Part shown: positions 54,792 through 64,000 of the stretch, piece by piece | How positions within the stretch are numbered: position 1 is the stretch's first letter | Layout of the letters: every line of letters starts with the position of its first letter | Assembly: GCA_943787265.1 (NCBI GenBank) | Contig: CALSLT010000042.1 | Span: 49,014-113,013, forward strand | From: an uncultured Planctomycetaceae bacterium | GTDB taxonomy: Bacteria > Planctomycetota > Planctomycetia > Planctomycetales > Planctomycetaceae | Reading direction: 5' to 3' | Length of the DNA: 64,000 bases | Made by a program: the position numbers and the translations under genes | The notes under the pieces: generated by a model | Told to the model about the DNA's origin: nothing | The model's input: only the letters and a program-made list of their open reading frames with translations | The model's database searches: none

Positions 54792-55878
54792 GGACTGCCT
54801 CCCGGAAAGAACTCCGGCAGTGACTGAGGGTTCTCCAGAATTCTGCGGCTCATCTCAATCATCAATCGTGCGGAGAGGCTGACCTCATCCTGGATATGCA
54901 ACAGCTCATAAACGGTCTGGAGCATTCGCGCTGCCGCGAACCGCGAAACGACTTGTTTCTGTTCTTGCGATTCTGACTCCGACAGCCTGATCGCAGTTCG
55001 ATAGCCATCCCACAGTGCGTCCAGTGAAAAACGCGTCTCGTCAAACGCAATGCGACGGTCAGTCAACAACTCATCCAAATTCGTCAACAGCTCAGGCGGC
55101 GTCGACAGAATCCAGAAGTACCACCAGCACTGAATCATCGTTGCAAGATCCCAGCGAGGATCGCCACGATCGACCATCTCCCAGTCGATGACATACCAAT
55201 CGGGAACCGACTCTGTCTCTCGAATCAGAACATTGTTCCATTTTAAATCGCCGTGCATCAGCGATGTCGCCTGCCAGTTGCTTCGTAGGTCATCGAGGTT
55301 TGACTTCAGTATCTCGTCTGACTGAATCATCTTCAGAAATTGCACATTCGCCGGACTGAGAAGGCCAGCTCCTTGATCAACGTAAAACGAAAGAATCCAC
55401 GGAGGCTTGCCGGTGCAAAGATTGTTTGGAATGGCGGCAAGAAGATCATCGCATTCTTTAAATGTGAATGCCCCGATCAACTGACCGAGGCCTCGCGAGA
55501 CCGAGTCCGGAATTGCCACAACCCGTTCCATCGTTTCGTGCAGGTTCATCGTTTCTGCAAGAAGTTCAACGGTGACTGCGTGATGCCGGGCGTCGTAATC
55601 GAGGAACGTTGGCACTCGCGTCTTCAACCAATGCACAGAATCCGTCCGGGCGACAGCGAGACCGAACGTGGCTTCTCTCCGAAGACACAAAACGTTCGGG
55701 TGGTCGAGCTCGCGAAGCTGCTTCACGTATATGGGTTTTGTCGTTGGTCGGTAGACCCGAATCCGCGGTTGTGGAACTCAAGCTCCTCCACCGCGAAATT
55801 TCCCTGAGTAATCACGGAAGGGTCGAGCAATCCGCGCTGGATCAACCAGTACGCGAGACTCTGCGAGGTTAGAAACAC
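54788..55878 (-). pseudogene. APH-like kinase of the RiPP cluster, one frameshift
   Basis: An aminoglycoside-phosphotransferase-fold kinase split by one frameshift at about 55760-55770. The upstream part reads QSLAYWLIQRGLLDPSV and VEELEFHNR. The downstream frame then reads RIRVYRPTTKPIYVKQLREL and continues to 54788. The catalytic motifs are intact: MHGDLKWNNVL (HxDxxxxN) and YVIDWEMVDRGDPRWDLA (the DxE metal site). One missing base near GCGG would restore the frame. The start is set at GTG 55878, with GGAG about 8 bases upstream; an ATG at 55920 is possible but has no ribosome binding site and follows the terminator T-run. In class V lanthipeptide pathways a kinase of this fold phosphorylates Ser/Thr before HopA1-type elimination. 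Real mutation or sequencing error cannot be told apart here. Confidence 0.8.
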
Positions 55879-55922
55879 GGACGACGCTCCAGCAAAGAAT
55901 GTCCCTCGGAATCTGATCATTT

Positions 55923-55958
55923 AAAAAACGGCACCAGCGCTGACGCACTGATGCCGTT
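55923..55958 (-). terminator. Terminator between RiPP precursor and modification genes
   Basis: On the minus strand AACGGCA (complement of 55952-55958) pairs with TGCCGTT (complement of 55927-55933), with inner CAG/CTG pairing, followed by a run of six T (complement of 55923-55928). It lies 35 bases after the precursor stop and just before the kinase gene, so it should partly stop transcription there and give more precursor than enzyme mRNA. Confidence 0.85.
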
Positions 55959-55992
55959 CTGTTTTTTCAGTAGTTGCACTCAGCCAACGTGA

Positions 55993-56403
55993 CTAGTTCC
56001 ACGAAGTGAACTGCCCCGGAGCCGGACCTGAACCCGAGCAACGCCCAGCACATTCAGAGTTCATCTCAGGAACCGATACTCGTTTGGCGATCGCTGGAGC
56101 GAACTGTCCCGGAGCCGGACCTGAACCCGAGCAACGCCCGGCACATTCAGAGTTCATCTGAGGAACCGATACTCGTTTGGCAATCGCTGGAGCGAACTGT
56201 CCCGGAGCCGGTGTTGAGCCCTTACAACGTCCCTCACAAGCAGAGTTCATCTGCGGAACTGAAACCCGTTTGGCAATTGCTGGAGCGAACTGCCCCGGAG
56301 CCGGACCTGAACCCGAGCAACGCCCAGCACAAGCAGAGTTCATCTGAGGAACCGATACTCGGTCGACGCGAGGAGCCGACAATAGACTGGAATTCTCTTG
56401 CAT
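55993..56403 (-). CDS. Multi-core RiPP precursor peptide, four tandem 31-residue units
   Basis: A 136-residue protein made almost only of tandem repeats. After a 14-residue leader (MQENSSLLSAPRVD) come three complete 31-residue units and a fourth cut to 25 residues plus TSWN. Each unit reads RVSVPQ, then a core MNS-x-C-x-GRC-x-GS-x-PAPGQF, then APAIAK. The cores differ only at few sites: unit 2 has Glu and Lys where others have Ala and Ser, and a Thr; units 3 and 4 have Glu in place of Ala. Every core holds two Cys and two to three Ser/Thr, the residues needed for lanthionine rings. The AK-RV junction is dibasic and could be a cleavage site. GAGG lies 7 bases before ATG 56403. It lies upstream of the kinase and HopA1-LanC genes. 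No known peptide matches it by eye. Confidence 0.85.
   Translation of the reverse strand: MQENSSLLSAPRVDRVSVPQMNSACAGRCSGSGPAPGQFAPAIAKRVSVPQMNSACEGRCKGSTPAPGQFAPAIAKRVSVPQMNSECAGRCSGSGPAPGQFAPAIAKRVSVPEMNSECAGRCSGSGPAPGQFTSWN
56008..56361 (-). repeat. 93-base coding direct repeats in the precursor gene
   Basis: Four direct repeats of 93 bases (the last shortened) make up the precursor: unit 1 56361-56269, unit 2 56268-56176, unit 3 56175-56083, unit 4 56082-56008. They are in frame and differ at both silent and coding sites, fitting duplication by unequal exchange. Unit 2 is the most divergent. Confidence 0.9.
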
Positions 56404-56592
56404 AACAAAACCTCATTCAAAGGGGTGGAAACTGCGCTGGCCCATTTCCAGCTCGTGCCGATCAATACTCAGTTCAGACAACGACGCCCCTGACCACGAT
56501 AACATTCCCAATGTCATCGTACCATCAGCATACACCCTTCCTAACCACTTGTGAGGAACGACCCGCTGCACTGCCCTGCGAAACGAGTAAAC

Positions 56593-56621
56593 ATACAAAC
56601 GCACAAGTCGCATCAAGTCAA
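56593..56621 (-). promoter_or_regulatory. Candidate sigma-70-type promoter for the RiPP precursor
   Basis: On the minus strand TTGACT (complement of 56616-56621) is followed after 17 bases by TTGTAT (complement of 56593-56598). Transcription would begin about 180 bases before the precursor ATG. The match is moderate and planctomycete promoter consensus is not well known, so this is a guess from spacing. Confidence 0.3.
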
Positions 56622-56690
56622 GTGAATGCAATTCACGGCACACGCTTGATAACGCATAACACCCAAACAGCCAAAGTTGCAAGAAACGAG

Positions 56691-56723
56691 AAAGAGGCGA
56701 ACACAATCAGTGTTCGCCTCTTT
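56691..56723 (-). terminator. Terminator after the TonB receptor gene
   Basis: AAAGAGGCGAACAC (56691-56704) and GTGTTCGCCTCTTT (56710-56723) form a perfect 14-base-pair stem around a 5-base loop, 50 bases after the receptor stop codon. The flanking T-rich sequence on the minus strand is moderate (CTCGTTTCTTGC). It isolates the receptor from the precursor gene. Confidence 0.75.
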
Positions 56724-56773
56724 GTGATGCGAAGAAATAGGCCGACCAAACGTCAACACGTTGTCGTCTAACC

Positions 56774-59336
56774 TTAATAGGTCAGCTCGACCCCCATGTA
56801 ATAGTTGGCTCCTGGCTGGAAGACGCTGGCGACATTTCGAGCGTCAAAATGTTCCTGATAGTTCTTGTCCGTCAGGTTCTCGACGCCAGCCACGATCAAC
56901 AGCCCGTCTGACACCTGCGAGAACGCCCGCAGATCAAAGGTCGTGAAGCCCGGTGTGGTCTGCTCCGCAAGGTTTCGGGCGACGCGGTCCTGATTGTCAA
57001 CGATCCGAGCCGCGAACTCTGCTCCCCAGCGGCCATTCGAGCGGTTCTGTCACCCGCAGCCCAAGTCGCGCTTCCAACGGGAAGATCACAGGCAACGGCT
57101 CTTCTTCGCCCGCCCGATTACTGCGACCTGGGCCTCCGAAGGTCGCGGTCGAGAACGGATAGTTCGGTCCCACGTCGCGAATGGTCGCGTCCTTCGGTGA
57201 AGCTGACCGTCCCGAAAGGTTGCTGAACCAGTCGTTCACGTCGTGCTCCGCGTACCCTTCAAACCCGGCCAGTGTTGCGAGGTCCGTGTATTGGTGTAGC
57301 CAAAGAATGGCTGGATCCAGCGTGCCTCCCTGGCGAAGAGTTCCTGCAAAGTCCAGCGTAATAAAGTCCTTGATCCAGGCGTGATACCCATTCAATCCGC
57401 CTCGGAAGTTTTCGTATTCGGCTGTGAATCCGATGTCGATTTGCGTTCGCTTTTCTGCCTTCAGAAGCGAGTTCCCTGCCGGCGACGTCAGGATGAACTG
57501 GGGTGTCACTGTCGCGAAGTAACCGACCGAGTACATCTCAGCCATTGTCGGAGCACGCATCCCAAATCCAGCACCGGTCTTTAGCGTCACATTCTCGTCG
57601 ATCGCATAGTCGGCCGTGACGAACGCCTGGCCGAGCTGAAAAGTGCTGGCGGAACGTGTCATCTGCACCATTCACCCATGTCTCAAGCGAATCACCAAAT
57701 GTGAATGCCCCGTTTAATCCTTGATCGGCATTCATAAAGACAATGTCCAGGCGACCGCCAGCACGAACAACAAGGTCGTCGTTAACCTGATTTGTGTGTT
57801 CCAGATAAAGACCAGGATTCGACGACATCGCCCGTGGCAGAGGGAAAGTTTGTGTTCTGGAACGGCGAATTAAGTGGATCACCGGCCGTGAACACGCCAG
57901 TTGGTCCATTCTCAAACAGCCCCGTCTGCGTCCGTTCGTTGTACTCCTGCTTGGAGGTACCGCATGTCGACCCCGATTGTCAGATCCCCGCCGGCGCCAT
58001 CATCCCAGGTCCAGGCCCAGATTGAATCCGGTCGAAGCATTCCAGCCGTCAACGTCGTTGAGAAACTCAGTCTCATCGAGCAGAGGAATCTGTCTCCGCT
58101 TTCCCGAGTCCTGTGCGTTGCCCTGCAGTTGCGTTGTGTTGTACCAGGTTTCGGCAGTGAACCGGTCTACCTGATCGAGGTCACTAACCGTGTACGTCAG
58201 TTCCCAGCTATCAGTCTGCAGGTCGTCGATGGCGTTGACCTGGTTCGGCAACTGCACGTCGCGCTGATCGAGACGCATGATAGTTGAATTCGAGGCTTCG
58301 GTGATCATCGAGATCAAATCCAACGGCGACATCCAGGTTGCCGGACTTGTAGCTCGACGGCAGCCTCACTCCGTCGCCCGTTTCGTAGTCCTCGCCCGTT
58401 CGGATTCCGTAGCCCACGCGGTATCCATAGTCTGCGAATCGCCGCCCCAGAAACTCTGTCGGCCGTACCACTGGTCGCCGTTCGAACTGAAGTTCAAGCT
58501 GGAGCTACCGTGGCTCTCAAATCCGTTTTCGTAGCGTGGCGACTGCGCGAGTTCGAAGTCGACGAAGTTGTACCCCGGACCGTATCTCGATGACGAGTAC
58601 GGCCCCTTAATCACGATGATGTCCTCTACGATGCTCGAGTCGATCTTGCTGAGCAGTGTGTCGAGGTCCTGCCGAACGGGGAACCAGTACGAGCCGGACG
58701 CCAGAAGCTGGCCGACCTGGCTCCCGCGAACTCGGACATCGTTCACGATCGGGCTTCGACGCTCGGTGGAAATGCCGACGGCACCGGTCGACCGCCCCAA
58801 CAGGCTGCCGACATCCGTCGTCTTTCGACCTTTGGACTCGGTGCCGAGGACGACGCTGCTGCCCGGTGAAAACGCGTCCGATCGCCGTTTCGCACTCAAC
58901 TAGACTGCGGTTCCCCGACGGCGACCCGAACAGTCTGAGCCGCCAGCGATCCTGGTGGCGAGTCTCCGGCAAGGCCTGAAACTCCGGCGACATGTCGGCG
59001 GAACGGGCCCAGGCTGCCTGCAGCGAGACCTGGCGAAACACATCCTCAGGATCCGTCGCCCAGCTCTCGATCAACTGAGCGTTCGTCAGTTGCTGGCCCG
59101 CCTGGGCTCCGGGAGAGCAGTTGCGGAATCGCCACACGTCGGCCGACCGGCTCACGTCTGCGCCGCACCTGGCTGCTGGCTAGATCGGAGATTCCGACTG
59201 GCTGATCGGTGAGTCGGACGACTCCTGGAAGCCGATGCGTTGGTTCGCTGACCGCCGGCTCGGCCGCAAACGTTTGCGAACCTGATGCTGCCGTCAGAGC
59301 CGCACCGAACCAAAAGCCGCGAAGAGTGATTCTCAT
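56774..59336 (-). pseudogene. TonB-dependent receptor, many frameshifts
   Basis: An outer-membrane TonB-dependent receptor about 850 residues long, recognisable in at least six frames. The N-terminus from ATG 59336 has a signal peptide (MRITLRGFWFGAALTAASGSQTFA). The plug domain appears at 58366-58899: DVRVRGSQVGQLLASGSYW, LSKIDSSIVEDIIVIKGPYSSS, RYGPGYNFVDFELAQSP. Barrel pieces follow (YRVGYGIRTGEDYETGDG, DRFTAETWYNTTQLQGNAQD, NPGLYLEHTNQVNDDLVVRAGGRLD, YAIDENVTLKTGAGFGMRAP, NSLLKAEKRTQIDIGF). The last strand ends GANYYMGVELTY at 56774, a normal C-terminus. So the whole gene is present but scrambled by indels. Substrate unknown. Either decay or low sequence quality. Confidence 0.8.
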
Positions 59337-59824
59337 CCCTGATCCCAATCTGAACACCCAAAGAACAGTCGCACAATCTCAGGCAACTGACGTGTCTGTG
59401 TCCCAATCCTTGCCGTCGCCCCTCTCCGAGGAACGGCTCGCTTTCGTCAATTCGGCCACATCCCATTCCAGCCGTAAGCCCGTTACAAGCCGTTAATCCG
59501 GCTCCGCCGAAGATGCGCGGCTCGAACCACCGCACCTGTGCCGGTTGTAGCGGGTTGTGGCGAATCTCGCTTCCCCAGATCGAAACTGACATGTACTGGC
59601 TAACATTCACGATCCGATTCACATGTACCCACACAGAACATGCGATGTTTGTGCCCGCACAACATTCCGCCCACTCTCGCATTGTCTCGTGTGCAGCGTC
59701 CGACCCGCGGAGCACGGCACGCATCGCTTGATTGAACTTCTGCCCAGAATCGCGCCAGTCTGTGGGCCAGCAACCGGTCTACGACCTGTTGTCACCGAAC
59801 GACCGGCATAACGACCGATGTCCG
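59337..59824. other. Divergent region between TonB receptor and luciferase-like gene
   Basis: About 490 bases with short overlapping frames and no clear gene. On the minus strand at about 59577-59480 there is a GGGGAAGCGA...TCGCC...ACCCGCTAC sequence with weak likeness to the core of cobalamin riboswitches, which often precede TonB receptor genes. Two ACATGTAC copies lie about 30 bases apart near 59590 and 59620. Confidence 0.3.
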
Positions 59825-60782
59825 ATGCCTTCAGGCCGATCGCTAGCGTGCAATGGCACAACAATCATCCGACCGTTCCCTGTGACGCTTTCTGTGCTGG
59901 ACACCGGCGTCCCCGAACAAACTGTGGACCTCGCCCGCCGAATCGAATCCGCGGGCTACGACAGAATCTGGGTGACCGAGCATCACACCGAGACGCAAAG
60001 TGCCTGCCCATCCGTGATGGCGGCAGCCGTTCTCGCATCGACGACGACTTTGTCAGTCACAGTCGGCGGCGTTCTTGCCCGAATCCACAGCCCGTACTTC
60101 ATCGCTCAACAACTCAAACTCCTGCCAATACTCTACGGCGACCGAATTCAGTTTGGCGTCGCCGGGACACTCCCCGACAGTCCCATTCGAGACGCCATCG
60201 CCCATCCGCTTGCCGAAACTCCAGCCGCCTACCGAGACCGGCTGATCGAGCTTCGCGACCGTGCGTTGATGTCTGCACCCACTGAGGCACTTCAAGCTCG
60301 CACCGGTGAGCCCGCCAGAATCCTGCAGCGCGAAACGCTTGATCACAGCCAACCAGACAGTCGGCCCGTCGGGAGCGGAGCCCGATTCGTTCTGCGTCTG
60401 CGGAACGTCCGAAGGATCGGCGACGTTTACAGCAGAACTCGGCTTTCCCTTCGCGTTTCACGACTTCCTGTCCCCTCAGGAACGGAAGGAAGACCGCCTG
60501 GCTGTCTGCCGCAAATACCGAACTGCCGGCGGCGATCGATTATCCGTCGCCGTTTCCGGGCTCTGTGCAGCGTCGACCATCGGAGGCCGAACGACTCTGG
60601 GAAGAAATCAACCAGGGACGCCACACACGTCCGCCCAGCTTTCTGGGGACTGTCGAAGAATCTGCAGCCCAGATCGTCGACGATCGCGCAGGATACGACC
60701 GCCGACGAAATCGTCGTCCAGCCGCTGTCTTCCGATTTTGCGACGCGCGTCGCGACTCTCGAAGGTTTGTACGAACCGCTGA
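59825..60782 (+). pseudogene. Luciferase-like (LLM class) oxidoreductase, frameshifted
   Basis: A bacterial luciferase-like flavin monooxygenase spread over three frames. The N-terminus gives VTLSVLDTGVPEQTVDLARRIESAGY, DRIWVTEHHTETQSACPSVM and TTLSVTVGGVLARIHSPYFIAQQLKLL in one frame. Another frame gives SEGSATFTAELGFPFAFHDFLSP (about 60405-60480), and a third AERLWEEINQGRHTRPPSFLGTV and ADEIVVQPL. These follow the LLM order, including E-H-H and the F-x-F-x-D/H-F region. Start at ATG 59825 or GTG 59882. The end is uncertain because frames cross near 60700-60800, where it converges with the kinase gene. Substrate unknown. Confidence 0.65.
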
Positions 60783-60808
60783 CAGGCCCTGCTTGCCCAA
60801 CAGCATCG

Positions 60809-63800
60809 CTAATCGGAAGACGCTGGCTTCGTCACGTCTCCGAGCAGCTCTTCCGCTTCCGTACGCGCATTCGACGCAGCCTTAGATTGCCCGGCGTGTG
60901 ACTGTCCATGATCCCGACGGCCTGCTTCCAGGCGGCCTCTGCTTTGGTCATCTCGCCAAGCTTCCAAAGGGTCATCGCTCGCAGGAAACCCGCGGGGCTG
61001 CGATTGCCCAGGTTGAACAGTTTCGCCTCGTCCAGCTCGGCAAGCGCCAGATCAAAGTTTTCCTGCCGAAAGTGGCACGTTGCCAACAGGACATGAGCGC
61101 GGCCGCTTTTCTCGGTACTTCGCGACAAGACTCTCGGCCAGTTTCATCGCGGCTATCGTAATCACGCTTTGTCGGCATCCAGCCCGTTCACCCAGCAAAC
61201 TGCACCGCCGCCTGTCCGACATCGAATGACGCAACATGCCCTGCCGTAGTCAACGGCCGTCTCAGCTCCAATCGCCTCGTCGTACATCGCCGACGCCTCG
61301 GCCTGACGATCCAGCATTCGCAACGAATCGCCGAGGTAGGATGATGCCCAGCCATGACCGTTGATAGCCTGCGACGGAGTCTGGGCTGATCTCCAATGTC
61401 CTCTTGAAATCTTCCCGAGCACCGGCGAACGCCTGCTGCGCCAGTTCGGCTCGATCCGTCACCAGATACAGGATGCCCAGGTTATTCTTGGTCTCAGACT
61501 GTAGCCGCAGGATGTTGGCGTCGTCCGGGGACCTGCGTCGGTCAACTGCAGGCACTTTCTCCAGGGCCGAGGCGAATGCCGTTTCTGCGTCTGTAAACGC
61601 ACCTGAATCGCGGAGAATCTGGCCGTACGTCACTCGAACATAGACTTCCAACGAGTGCGCATGCAGCGGAGGAAGAATCGGCATCAACGAGCACCAGGAC
61701 CTGCTCAAGCGCCGCGTAGGCGTGCTCGCCCGCCGTTTTCGTCTCGCCCTGCTGATAGAGAACCTGTGCGATGTTCGTCTCGGCCGAAACAAGATTGGAT
61801 CGGTAAGCCGGCACATCCGGTCGTGCCTGAATCAACAGGAGATAGTCTTCGACACACTCCTGATAGACGCCCAGCCTCACGCTCAGCACGTCGTCTCCGC
61901 TCAGGGCGTTGGCAAGACTCAAGCGAGCATCAGCACGGCCACTGAGAAACCCAGTATTGTCAGGACTCGCAGACTAACCAGCCGTGAGTAGACCGCGATT
62001 GCTTCTTCCAATGCCGACTTCGAGTCGTCATCGCGACCGTGCAGGGAAAGCACTCCTGAGATAGATTCGACGAGTGACTTCGCATGCTCGTTCGTGCAGG
62101 TCTGAAGTGCCGAGTCATCGACTTCCGCGATCGCATCGGAACTCCGCCTCAGCACCAGCCAGGCAATTCAATGAATCATCAAGGCGATCGGTCCCGCTCA
62201 GCAGACTACCCACGGTTTGCAAGCAGCCTCGCTTTCAACTGCCTGCAGCGGCAGCGTGCTCTTCCGCAGTCGCGTCCTGATCTGAAGCTTCGCCAACCTG
62301 GTCTTCGACGTGTCGCCAAGGCTTCCATCGTAGTACTTTTCGGCCTGTCGCGAGTCGCATCCTCTGCTTGCTCCAGCGGCGCGGTCGTCGCCCAGGTCAG
62401 CCCCAGCCCGTTCAGAGCACGTCACCAGCTCGGTTATGCGGCGTCGCTGTTCGCAGGCTGCTGTTCGGCGATTTCAGCGAGTTTCGACTTCGAGCATTTC
62501 TCAAACGCATCCCGCGCTCGGTCGAAGTTTCGTAACAGGAGTCGCCAGACTTCTCCGAGTCGTACCAGAGATCTCGCAGCCTCCAACTTGCAGCTCAGGT
62601 ACATCGCTGCGAGTCTCGGCCAGGCTCTCGTATTCGGTGGCGGCTTCTTCGAGAAGTTTGACTCGCAGATTCTGAACGGCCGGGTACTCGCTGAAGAGAG
62701 TCGCTCAGTTCTCAGATATAGCGTGTCGACCGTCCGCCGCGACGAAAGGAAGAACTCGGTCGCTTCCTTCTGCGCTTGCTCTGCCTCCGCTTTCGCTTTC
62801 GACTCTGCTTCATACGCGCTCTGAGTTTCCGCGTGCGCTACGATTTCCCGGTCCCAGGATCTGTTGAGTGACCATACGAACGCGATCGAAATGAGCAATC
62901 ACCATGGCTCCCGACGTTGCCAAAGACTGAGCCCACGCGCGATTCTTGCGAAGCCACCGCCCTGCCCTCTCCTGCCACGATTCTGTGACCACCGAGACCG
63001 ACTCGTCCGCGATGTATCGCTGAACGTCTTTCGCCAGCTCTCTGGCATCCTGATAGCGATCCAGGTGCCCGTGACTCATCGCCTTCGCGCAGATGGCGTC
63101 CAGTGCTCTGCGGAATCGTTGGGTCGAGGTCTCGGACACTCGGGTGTCGCTCCTACCGAAATCCTTGTCAGCAGGTCCTGAGTGTCCTTGATCCTGTTCT
63201 TTGTCTTGTTTCCTCGATGCGGCGAGATGCCACGCCAGAATGCAGAACAGAACAGCTCCCAGCCCGTAAACATCGGTCCGAGCATCAACGTTCTCGTTGC
63301 GGCCGGCCGCCTGTTCCGGCGCCATGTAAGCCGGCGTCCCGATCACGCCTCCGTGATGCGTCGCCGTCTCGTCCAGCACCGAAGCCAGTTCGATCTCCCG
63401 TTCTTCGCGCTTTTCTTCGGGCTGCCCGACCTTCTTTGGCCAACCCCCAGTCAAGAACGAGCACCTCGCCGAAGTCGCCCACCATGATGTTTTGCGGCTT
63501 GAGGTCCCGGTGGACGATTCCTCGCGCCCCTGCGTAAGCAATCGCGAAACACGTATCTATAAATGCGGCCAGCAGCTCAACAAGATCAAGCGGTGCGTCC
63601 TTTCCTTCTTTCCGTTTCCTGTGGTAAGCCTGAATTTTCTCCTGCAATGTTTGGCCACGCAGAAACTTCATCGTGTAGAAGGGACGACCTTTACTGTCAG
63701 CATGCTCAAGCTCGTACACCGGGATAATGTTTGGATGCTCAAGCTGCCCGGTGATCTGCGCTTCCTTGATCAGTCGCAGTTGAGCATCACGGCTTCCATC

Positions 63801-64000
63801 TTTGCCCGGCCGAATTCGCTTAAGAGCGATTTCGCGTTTCAACGCCGGATCTGTCGCCAGCCAGACCTGGCCGAGTCCACCTTCCCCATGAACCTGAGTC
63901 AGCGTGTAGCGAGAATGGTACTCTGGCTTGTGATCAATCGTCTCCTCGAAGTCTGACGCTTCGCTTCCTGCGTCAGTGTCTGTTGCCGACTTATTACCAG
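60809..64000 (-). pseudogene. Ser/Thr protein kinase with TPR region, frameshifted and cut by window edge
   Basis: A PknB-type receptor-like kinase whose start lies beyond the right edge. Near the edge the frame reads YTLTQVHGEGGLGQVWLATD (glycine-rich loop) and LKREIALKRIRPG (ATP Lys), then YAGARGIVHRDLKPQNIMV and LVLDWGLAK (catalytic and metal loops). A frame change near 63430 gives GVIGTPAYMAPEQAAGRNE and DVYGLGAVLFCILAW, then LDAICAKAMSHGHLDRYQDA. A transmembrane segment and coiled coil follow (about 62.9-62.6 kb), then TPR repeats to about 60.83 kb, ending in TEAEELLGDVTKPASSD at stop 60809. At least seven frame changes. Planctomycete kinases of this layout are common; targets unknown. 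Confidence 0.75.

Noticed and set aside
54171..54827. Plus-strand frame of 218 codons inside the HopA1-LanC gene
   Set aside because: Antisense to the HopA1-like region, with no domain and no ribosome binding site.
56008..56361. Regular 93-base direct repeats that could look like a CRISPR or minisatellite
   Set aside because: They are contiguous, in frame and code for a conserved peptide unit with no spacers, so they are coding repeats of the precursor gene.
56413..56706. 97-codon frame before the precursor, considered as a cluster gene
   Set aside because: No ribosome binding site, no recognisable motif, and a promoter-like sequence inside it; kept only as a low-interest observation.

Overview
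The window reads as a planctomycete chromosome segment of moderate GC content. I infer this from the gene content: a DUF1559 domain, a DUF1552 protein, a PL10-type pectate lyase next to a sodium:solute symporter, a sulfatase, a MoxR/DUF58/Bat operon, a Ser/Thr kinase with TPR repeats, and many short-signal-peptide hypotheticals. I did not run any taxonomic search. I saw no rRNA, tRNA, CRISPR array or intact transposase.

Layout. 0-5.6 kb: the 5' end of a possible BluB gene at the left edge, a membrane zinc-ribbon hypothetical, then glycogen genes glgB and glgC. 6-10 kb: a frameshifted BON-domain gene and a minus-strand run of aminotransferase, DUF1552 and Tat-secreted sugar-phosphate isomerase, the last broken by three homopolymer indels. 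10.3-13.7 kb: three plus-strand genes (DUF2167, membrane hypothetical, esterase). 13.7-24.3 kb: three unusual fusions, namely a single-chain AmmeMemoRadiSam protein, a BlaR1-type M56 protein fused to DUF1559 with its BlaI repressor, and exonuclease III fused to DNA polymerase I. 24.5-28.5 kb: a carbohydrate catabolism operon. 28.8-32.5 kb: two adjacent membrane-type GTPases sharing unusual motifs. 32.7-36.3 kb: an RND exporter and a 32-residue basic peptide gene. 36.5-46.8 kb: a Bat operon with a GxxExxY gene translationally coupled inside it. 47-52.2 kb: a SUKH protein, a second MoxR gene with a membrane partner, a DinB protein and a sulfatase.

The most interesting locus is 52.4-56.4 kb. It looks like a compact ribosomally made peptide (RiPP) cluster. 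A 136-residue precursor contains four near-identical 31-residue units, each with two Cys and several Ser/Thr. A rho-independent terminator follows it. Then come an aminoglycoside-phosphotransferase-like kinase and an 807-residue protein that joins a HopA1-like domain to a LanC-like cyclase carrying the zinc ligands. Kinase plus HopA1 is the dehydration pair of class V lanthipeptides; the HopA1-LanC fusion and the tandem multi-core substrate make this an unusual version.

From 56.7 kb to the right end, a TonB-dependent receptor, a luciferase-like oxidoreductase and a protein kinase are all recognisable but split over many frames. The kinase gene of the RiPP cluster also has one frameshift. Where I traced indels in the 6-7 kb region they sit in short homopolymers, so sequence error is a real alternative to gene decay.
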